The translations under genes and the position numbers were made by a program. A DNA stretch of 64,000 nucleotides, taken from contig OX578277.1 in NCBI GenBank assembly GCA_951217055.1, forward strand, positions 13,570,411 through 13,634,410, read 5' to 3'. Under the pieces are notes generated by a model. It saw nothing but the letters and a program-made list of their open reading frames with translations. It was not told the DNA's origin and searched no databases. The first letter of the stretch is position 1. Every line of letters starts with the position of its first letter. Positions 56,954-64,000 of this stretch are shown here, in pieces. This DNA is from Gerris lacustris (taxonomy: Eukaryota > Arthropoda > Insecta > Hemiptera > Gerridae).

Positions 56954-57639
56954 CACACTTTAACATTTATAAAAACCCAAATTAAGATAACTAAGGGTTT
57001 AGTGGTCGACCACTCGGTCAACCACTAAATCAACCAAAGGTTCACAAACGTGGTCAGTTGTTTAGGTTGGTCTTTCGTGGTCGACCTGTTTAGTGATTCC
57101 AAACTCACCTTAAATGAGGTGGAATATAGAGGAGAGGCCATCACTAATGATTGCACAAGAATAAATACCATTTTCGGACTGATTCATTAATTTGATCCTC
57201 ACATTGGTTTACTTTAAGTTCCTTTAAGAATCTACTGGATTGAGGTGGTTTTACCATAGCGATAATGAGTGTCCTGCCTCACCATGTGTGACATGTGACC
57301 CTTTGTTCTTCAGGTTGTTTCTTATGTATGTTGTTCTCATGTATAACCAGTTACAGTCTGGTTAATATGTTTCATCCTCGAATGAGTTTACTTAAAGTTA
57401 CTTCCTTTAGGTGTGATAAGGAAATTATCACACCTCATCACTATTAGGATTAAAGAAAGACTAAAAGTAAGTTTGTTGCACAAACCTGGCTTTAAACCAC
57501 AAGTTAAGTGGTTATCTTCAGTGCAGGTGAAAAAAGTTGAAATGTATAAGAGAAAGAATTGTTGTAGGAGTTGAGATAGCCAGTGTACTGTCTTAATTCC
57601 TACACTAACTCTTTCTGTTTCACGCTTCAACTATTCTTA
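56954..57639. other. Intergenic leading into the 76-bp array
   Basis: An imperfect palindromic patch of 'gtcgacc' / 'tagtg' motifs at 57000-57090, and a diverged half-unit of the array at 57535-57640. No gene. Confidence 0.4.
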
Positions 57640-58725
57640 CTAGGTGAGACAGATATAAACCTCCTGTTTTAACTCTTTCACAGACTCTTTCTCTTCTCAC
57701 TTCACTCTCAACTCCTACACTGACTCAGTCTCTTAACACTTTATCTCTTCTTAAAGAGTAATACAGATGTAAACCTCCAGTCTCAAGTTCTACACTGACT
57801 CTTTCTCTTTCACACTTTATCTCATCTTACTGAATAAGACAGATATAAACCTCCAGTCTCAAGTTCTACACTGACTCTTTCTCTTTCACACTTTATCTCA
57901 TCTTACTGAATAAGACAGATGTAAACCTTCAATCTCAACTCCTACACTGACTCTTTCTCTTTCACACTTTATCTCATCTTACTGAATAAGACAGATGTAA
58001 ACCTCCAATCTCAACTCCTACACTGACTCTTTCTCTTTCACACTTTATCTCATCTTACTGAATAAGACAGATGTAAACCTCCAATCTCAACTCCTACACT
58101 GACTCTTTCTCTTTCACACTTTATCTCATCTTACTGAATAAGACAGATGTAAACCTTCAATCTCAACTCCTACACTGACTCTTTCTCTTTCACACTTTAT
58201 CTCATCTTACTGAATAAGACAGATGTAAACCTCCAATCTCAACTCCTACACTGACTCTTTCTCTTTCACACTTTATCTCATCTTACTGAATAAGACAGAT
58301 GTAAACCTCCAATCTCAACTCCTACACTGACTCTTTCTCTTTCACACTTTATCTCATCTTACTGAATAAGACAGATGTAAACCTTCAATCTCAACTCCTA
58401 CACTGACTCTTTCTCTTTCACACTTTATCTCATCTTACTGAATAAGACAGATGTAAACCTCCAATCTCAACTCCTACACTGACTCTTTCTCTTTCACACT
58501 TTATCTCATCTTACTGAATAAGACAGATGTAAACCTCCAATCTCAACTCCTACACTGACTCTTTCTCTTTCACACTTTATCTCGTCTTACTGAATAAGAC
58601 AGATGTAAACCTCCAGTCTCAAGTCCTACACTGACTCTTTCTCTTTCACACTTTATCTCATCTTACTGAATAAGACAGATGTAAACCTCCAATCTCAACT
58701 CCTACACTGACTCTTTTTATTTCTC
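57640..58725. repeat. 76-bp tandem array, about 14 copies
   Basis: Unit AATAAGACAGATGTAAACCT + CCAATCTCAACTCCTACACT + GACTCTTTCTCTTTCACACT + TTATCTCATCTTACTG. Central copies are nearly identical (cctcc/ccttc is the main variant); edge copies diverge. Related single units occur inverted at 53985-54165 and near 63490-63560. Confidence 0.93.
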
Positions 58726-58965
58726 TTCTTGAGTCAGATTTAACTTATGACAACCATTGATTTTTTAAAGCCGGCTTTGTTCAGTAGTTTTTATGGATTA
58801 GAAATCTTTCTTTATTCCTAAATAAGTGACTTCTCACTGCTCGTTTAGAAAACCTCTTCACTATGGTTATACCCTTAAGTTTAGCATGGTGCTGTTAGTT
58901 GCATTGCATTATAATTTTTTTTAAGGAAGGTTAGACAACGGTAAGAGAGAAGGTACATTCGTGGG

Positions 58966-59088
58966 CTATGGTCTTAGAAGCGGCTCGTCAGCAGCATCAG
59001 GGCCAATAGATTGACCACCACGCTGTAGGTTAGAATCTAAATTCTCATGTCTTGGTCCATCAGCTCGGAGCAACTTCCTCATCAGTTC
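58966..59088 (-). CDS. Probable terminal exon of an unidentified gene
   Basis: On the minus strand, acceptor TTGTTGTAG at 59089-59097 is followed by 40 codons in phase 0 starting ELMRKLLRADGPRHENLD and ending GPDAADEPLLRP, then TAG (58966-58968). The other two frames close at once. Hydrophilic composition and an acidic-dileucine-like DEPLL near the end look like a cytoplasmic tail, which is inference. I do not recognise the family. Upstream exons should lie to the right; none was found before ZCCHC8, so they may lie beyond the window or be too short to see. Confidence 0.5.
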   Translation of the reverse strand, partial: ELMRKLLRADGPRHENLDSNLQRGGQSIGPDAADEPLLRP

Positions 59089-59473
59089 CTACAACAACAT
59101 AGATATTTATATATTAATACCACAGATTCAGAATTGAAATGTATAAGACATTAATGTTACGAAGGTTGAAACACTTAAAAAGGTGGGTGGACTACAAAAA
59201 TAACTTAACAAGGTATAGAAATAATCAAATAATATTCTGACATTCTCAAACAATACTTTTACATACACATAGTGATACTAAATTTAAATTCCATAAAATC
59301 TAATTTAATGCTCATTTTAATAAAGTGTTCAACAGATTGATTCCATTTTTGTATTGATTATATCAGCAGAGGCAAATTTATATTTTATCAATATCTCGGA
59401 AACTTGATTGATTTTAATAAAATTTTAGTTTTTAAGTGAGTCAAAATGATTCATGACGAGTATTCTAATGTTA
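59089..59473. other. Presumed intron of the 58.97-kb exon's gene
   Basis: AT-rich; no exon recognised. Confidence 0.3.
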
Positions 59474-60103
59474 AACAAGTAAGGCGCGCTTCACATAAGT
59501 ACGTGGGGGCGATAATCGCCGGTTTCTGTACGATTAAGATAATCGCCGGTTTCTGTACGATTAAGTTAAAATTATTAAATGCAATAGTTGCATATTCATT
59601 TTCTACATTTCAATACCTTTAAATTGATGCATAACATGTCATGGTAACTAAAAACTTTTTTAGACGCCCACCATCTTCAAAATATTAAATGTGAAATTTT
59701 AATAGTTGCATATTATTTTTCTACACTTTAAGACCTTTAAATTGATGTATAACATGTCATGGTGACTAAAAACTGTTTTTAGTCGCCCGCCATCTTGAAA
59801 ATATTAGGTGTGAAATGGTAATTGTTGCATATTCTTTTTCTACGCTTTAAGACCTTTAAATTGATGTATAACATGTCATGGTGACTAAAAACATTTTTTT
59901 AGTTACCCGCCATATTGGCCGCCATCTTGAAAATATTGAGTATGAATCGAAAAAGTTTCCAGTTGTCACAAATGCTGAGATGCACCTGTGTGCCGAATTT
60001 CATGTTCCTAGCTATAGTAGTTTATGAATTGAAACAAGCAACGGACAGACAGACAGAGCCGTTAGATAAAGTTTCTTTTTGTACAGTACAGAAACCTAAA
60101 AGG
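59474..60103 (+). mobile_element. GGCGCGC-family repeat, three-unit copy (full)
   Basis: Starts ACAAGTAAGGCGCGCTTCAC, has a 28-bp direct repeat of 'gataatcgccggtttctgta', then three ~120-bp units ('tataacatgtcatggtgact', 'ccgccatcttgaaaatatt'), and ends 'gacagagccgtt...cagaaacctaaaa'. The longest copy in the window. Confidence 0.8.
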
Positions 60104-61013
60104 TAAGTCTAAAATTGGAGGTCCACAGGTTTATGATTGTAGAATAAGGTTCTCAAGCCCGTAACGCATTATTTTCTTCTATTTTGATTACTGTTTTGAA
60201 AAAAGGACATAGACACACTTGTGCATAAAAATTATACCTTTGACTATCAAGACGAAGGGAAATAATCTCTTCTATGTTTTAAAAACTCGAAGTGTAACCT
60301 ACTTAAAACAGTGTGTTGCGGGCTTGTGATAGCCACCTAATTATCTATAAATATTAAAGGAAATATTATACATCTTTTACGTTATACTTTTCTGAATTTC
60401 GAAGTGTAAACTAATTAAAACAGTTAATTTCGGACTTGGGTAAGAAAAATAAGAATTGTATCTGAAGTATTTCTTTGAATTTCATTAGAAGGAATGTATA
60501 TCGTAGCCGTGATTACTGGCGACAAAGACAATCTACGTCTTTATAAAGGAAGGTTACAGAAAGGTTTGTTTGTTTATTTAAAAGTTTAGTCCCACATATT
60601 CATTTCAACATAATTTACAAAAAGAAAAAGAAGAAGAAAGAGGAAAAAGAAAAAATGTTTTGTTTAACCAGAGCAAAAGTGAAAATAATAACAACGAAGT
60701 TAAAAACGAGGTTGTTAGTTATTTTAAATTAAAAAGTAATTTTATAATTCTAATTATAAATATTAATATTAATTGTGCTTTGTTTAATACTATTTAAGTT
60801 ATAATTGTGGATTAAAAATAATATCTTGCGGGGTTTTTTTTGTGGGTTTGTGAAACGTCTGTTCTTTGTTTTGATTTGAGAATGTAAAGTTTCGGTAACG
60901 TGCTTTTTTATACGGAAAGATACAAGTGGATTTGTTTACTTTTGTTTATTTTTTAAAAAAGGTTAAAAGTTTAATTGCGATTATCTTTTGTTGACGTTGA
61001 ATATTTTATAATA
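60104..61013 (+). other. ZCCHC8 upstream region and 5' UTR
   Basis: It holds a diverged direct repeat of ~50 bp ('cgaagtgtaa.ct.a.ttaaaacagt' at 60284 and 60400). The promoter and 5' UTR of the downstream gene must be here; no specific core motif assigned. Confidence 0.4.
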
Positions 61014-62492
61014 ATGGAAGAAGAATTGTTTAAAATTGATATCGATGTGGAAGAAAATGTGAGCGAAGACATCAAGAAACCTGATTATCTTGTCGATCAT
61101 TTTATGATCGATGATAGTTCGGAAGAAGGATTGATCAATGAGACTCAAGGTAATGATTCTTCGTTTAATTCCTCAGAAAAATGTTGGAATTGCGATAATA
61201 AAGGACACTGCATAAGAGATTGTCCTTTACCACCTAACAGAATGAAGATTAATCAAGCTAAAAAGAGCTTTATGAAGACTCAGGCAAATTCGAAACGCTA
61301 TCATGATAATAAGTTTTCGAAATTCAAACCTGGTCACTATAGTTCAAAATTGAAAGACGCTTTGGGTTTAAGATCGGATGAATTACCTAAGCATATCTAT
61401 ATGATGAGAGTATTCGGTTATCCACCTGGTTGGTTAGCCGAAGCGAAAATTACAAATTCCGGGATAAAAATGTACAACGACAGAGGAAAGAGAATACCAG
61501 AACCGGGGGAGGAAGACGGTGAAATCTTAAATAAAGTTATGAAATACGACGTTGAAAAATTGATCGAATATCCCGGTTTTAATGTTCAGTTGGATCGTAA
61601 CGTTCACGACGATCATAGAAGGCTCGGATTTCCTCCGATGAAATCCGAGCATAAATTAAAAAATTACATCAAAACTTTAGAAGAAATATCGAATAAAGTA
61701 CAAGACACTTTAGACGAATCGACTGACGATGAACCTGTCGATATGGAAATAACAGATATGCTCCCATCGAAAATTATCGAAAAAGTGAACAGCATAAATA
61801 AAAGAATATCCGAAATCGACAACAAAGCTTCTAAATCAAACGGTGACATCGTTAAAAATAAAAATAGAAAGAGAAGTTTGAATAAAGCTTCGGAATCTGA
61901 TTCGGATGAAAATTCACAAGATTCAAAAGAAACTAAACGTAGCAAAAGTGACCAACATCATCAAAATGAAAATGATGATAAAGAGCAAGATGTTGAAGAG
62001 GGTGAATTAGATGAAAATCAATCTAATAGTGATGATTCCGAAGAAAAAGACGATAATAAAGATAAAACTAGTTCGAAAGAAGCAAGCGATAATGAAATTG
62101 AAGAAGGAGAAATCGACGATAAAGTAAACGAAAGCGAATTGACTTGTAACGATTCTTTAAATAGCGATATCTCTGATAATTTTACAGTAAAACGTAGTCG
62201 ACCTATTAACATAAAGAATTTATCAAATGACGATAACTTTCCGTCGACACCAAGCCCACGTGGATCAGTAACCAGTACTTCTTTCGGTACTCCCAACCTT
62301 AAATCTCATTCACCCTATTCAAAATTACCGGCGTTTGATAATTTCAATAAAGATATATCAGACGTTATTGATTTTGAAAATTTACCGGATAGCATAGGCA
62401 AATATGACTCTATGTGTTCCATAATAACAAAAATCCGTTCTTATATGACTACAAAACCAAGTAAATCAGAAGGTACTTCGAAAGAAAAATAA
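61014..62492 (+). CDS. ZCCHC8: ZCCHC8-like protein, CCHC knuckle and PSP domain
   Basis: 492 residues from the first ATG (61014; the longer open frame upstream begins at a TTG). ZCCHC8 is the scaffold of the nuclear exosome targeting (NEXT) complex with RBM7 and MTR4 (family knowledge). Order: acidic N-terminus; CCHC knuckle CWNCDNKGHCIRDC (Cys57, Cys60, His65, Cys70); PSP domain about 100-155 with HYSSKLKDALGL, LPKHIYMMRVFGYPPGWL; then a long low-complexity acidic/Ser/Lys region with several EEGE(L/I)D repeats; then a short ordered-looking C-terminus (LPDSIGKYDSM, ITKIRSYM) that could be the MTR4-activating end, by inference. The coding frame is a single exon without introns. Stop TAA 62490-62492. 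Confidence 0.9.
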   Translation: MEEELFKIDIDVEENVSEDIKKPDYLVDHFMIDDSSEEGLINETQGNDSSFNSSEKCWNCDNKGHCIRDCPLPPNRMKINQAKKSFMKTQANSKRYHDNKFSKFKPGHYSSKLKDALGLRSDELPKHIYMMRVFGYPPGWLAEAKITNSGIKMYNDRGKRIPEPGEEDGEILNKVMKYDVEKLIEYPGFNVQLDRNVHDDHRRLGFPPMKSEHKLKNYIKTLEEISNKVQDTLDESTDDEPVDMEITDMLPSKIIEKVNSINKRISEIDNKASKSNGDIVKNKNRKRSLNKASESDSDENSQDSKETKRSKSDQHHQNENDDKEQDVEEGELDENQSNSDDSEEKDDNKDKTSSKEASDNEIEEGEIDDKVNESELTCNDSLNSDISDNFTVKRSRPINIKNLSNDDNFPSTPSPRGSVTSTSFGTPNLKSHSPYSKLPAFDNFNKDISDVIDFENLPDSIGKYDSMCSIITKIRSYMTTKPSKSEGTSKEK

Positions 62493-62620
62493 CAGTAACT
62501 AATAATATATTCTCTCCCTAACCCCATAAAAGAAAAAAATCTGTACATGACTTAAAAAAAAATTTGATACATTATTTTTTTGTTTTTAAATAAATTCTAT
62601 CCGTTTTATTATTAAATAAA
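62493..62620 (+). other. ZCCHC8 3' UTR with poly(A) signals
   Basis: AATAAA at 62589-62594 and 62615-62620, about 100 and 125 bases after the stop. Either could be used. Confidence 0.55.
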
Positions 62621-63761
62621 TACTTTGAAAAGTCATTTTTTTTTTGTAAATACTAATAGATAAATTTTTGTAGTTAATAAAGAGTAATTTATTTTATTTT
62701 AAATTAATATAAAAATATTGAACCGAGTAGAATATTTAATTTTTTTTAGTAAATTTAAAAAGTAGTTTTTTTTTCCAGTAATTAAAAATGAAAGGTTTCT
62801 TATTTTATGAACTAATAGATGGAAGACTGCTTTTGGTCAGATCAAAATTTGAGTTTCAAATTGCACCTAAGCTAATGATATATTTAATAAATTGTTTTGG
62901 TTAATTATTTTTAATTAATATCACACTACTTATTTTTAAACTTTATTATTCATAATTTTTTATTATATAATTTGACATTGATGTCAGTTGGTTTGAATCT
63001 AAATTTTTAAATCCAAATGGAATTTTTTTTTGGTGATTATTAACTGACTGTAAGAAAGAAAACTAAATGCTGTCCAATTTCAAAACAATTGAAGCCTCAA
63101 AAATCATCTTGAAAGAATCAAAGAAACTGTTTATTTATTTATCAACGCCAGCTTTCAGCATTTATAAGGCCATCTTTATACTCATGTTATTATACTTTAT
63201 TATTCTGACAGCGTGGGAAAATCGAAAAAAATGGGAGGGGAGGCAATGAAGGCTCGAGATTTTGGCAGGTAGTAGGTTGGGCCAACTTGACGAACAAAAA
63301 TATCACTGGATAACCTTAAGATAACCACCTAGTGGTTTTATTTTTTTTTCTCACAGGTTGGCCAATCTGAGCTGTCAGATTTACAATGTATAATGGCAGG
63401 AGTATCGTGCCTATTAAAGGAAAATAGAGTGAAATTTATAATTGCATTACAAGTCAACATTACGGTAAATACCAGTGTTAGACTTTATTAGTAAGAAGAG
63501 GTGAGTGTAAAATTGAAAGATCCAACGTAGGCGTTGAGATTGAGGTTTAAAACTGATGTGTGTTTCAATTCTTGGAAGGGGCATTCATTTTTATCTTAAT
63601 TTTCTTCTCTTTTTTTAACTTCTCTTTGTTTGTGAGGTAAAAATGTTGTAATTAATTGTGTAACCCACTTTCCGATTTCATGGAAAGGTAAAAAACTTTC
63701 ACAGATTATGTATTTCTTAAGACTAAAGTTAATATTTATATGTATAATTTATTTATTTAAA
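62621..63761. other. Intergenic, no gene seen
   Basis: AT-rich; a single diverged relative of the 76-bp array unit is visible near 63490-63560. No gene. Confidence 0.4.
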
Positions 63762-63915
63762 GCCGGGTACACATAATCTAGCAGGCCTGAAGCCACTTAA
63801 GTGTTTATAGTCACAACTGTTCAGGCAGCCGATTCTTACAAACCCTCAGGTGGCAGGTCTTCATACGGACTGTTCAGTCTAAACTGTCAGACCTCCTAGA
63901 TTATGTGTGCCCGTC
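63762..63915. mobile_element. Small TIR element, ~154 bp
   Basis: GCCGGGTACACATAATCTAG at the left and, read backwards at the right, GACGGGCACACATAATCTAG. The two halves pair imperfectly throughout ('caggcctgaag', 'ctgttcag'). TTAA/TTA near the edges hints at a TWA duplication. Confidence 0.65.
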
Positions 63916-64000
63916 TTATGTCAGAGTTGCACATTGGTGCTGTAAGATAGACACAACAAACGTGATACTTGGTGTCAGTATCTAAGCAAAATTCATAGCT

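Noticed and set aside
60975..61013. Upstream extension of the ZCCHC8 frame
   Set aside because: The extension begins at TTG; the first ATG of the frame is at 61014 and gives the expected acidic N-terminus.
61664..62296. Minus-strand ORFs opposite ZCCHC8
   Set aside because: Ser/Leu-rich shadows of the acidic coding strand; no splice or start support.
63067..63249. 60-codon ORF with a hydrophobic stretch
   Set aside because: Hydrophobicity follows from T-rich sequence; no start, splice or homology support.

Overview
The window is AT-rich eukaryotic nuclear DNA, most likely from an arthropod and probably an insect. The reasons are split GT-AG genes with large introns, an insect-like Man-IIb type GH38 mannosidase, an ARL5 GTPase, a ZCCHC8 homologue, and a dense load of pogo/Tigger, mariner, hAT, TTAA-type and Crypton-like elements. 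I could not fix the order. There are no bacterial-style operons.

Four host coding features are supported. At the left edge, + strand, is the large 3' exon of a Golgi-type alpha-mannosidase II (GH38); its upstream exons lie outside the window. In the middle, - strand, is a complete five-exon ARL5 gene (29786-39394); all junctions are GT-AG and phases add up to exactly 179 codons plus stop. At 58966-59088 (-) is a probable terminal exon of an unidentified gene. At 61014-62492 (+) is a single-exon ORF for a ZCCHC8-like protein (CCHC knuckle plus PSP domain, NEXT complex). A further possible exon of unknown function lies at 14406-14670 (+). The genes show no functional link to each other.

Nearly everything else is repeats. 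There are many pogo/Tigger-type elements with CAGT-starting TIRs and TA duplications, two mariner remnants keeping opposite ends of the transposase, three hAT-type elements with exact 8-bp duplications, and many TTAA-flanked elements. Three copies of a ~580-bp element carry the start of a Crypton-like tyrosine recombinase ORF. There are also foldback elements, a 5'-truncated LINE with a 15-bp target-site duplication, two or three tRNA-derived SINE-like families, and several tandem arrays (17, 26, 78, 76 bp, and a 111/112-bp satellite with a 223-bp dimer period). Several elements are nested and give a relative insertion order.

The observations I consider most worth checking are: a SINE whose 3' end matches the 3' end of a LINE in the same window; the Crypton-like family, one copy of which ends 10 bp from an ARL5 splice donor; a nested TTAA insertion whose empty site is visible in a paralogous copy; and the dimeric satellite. 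All family assignments are by eye, without database searches.
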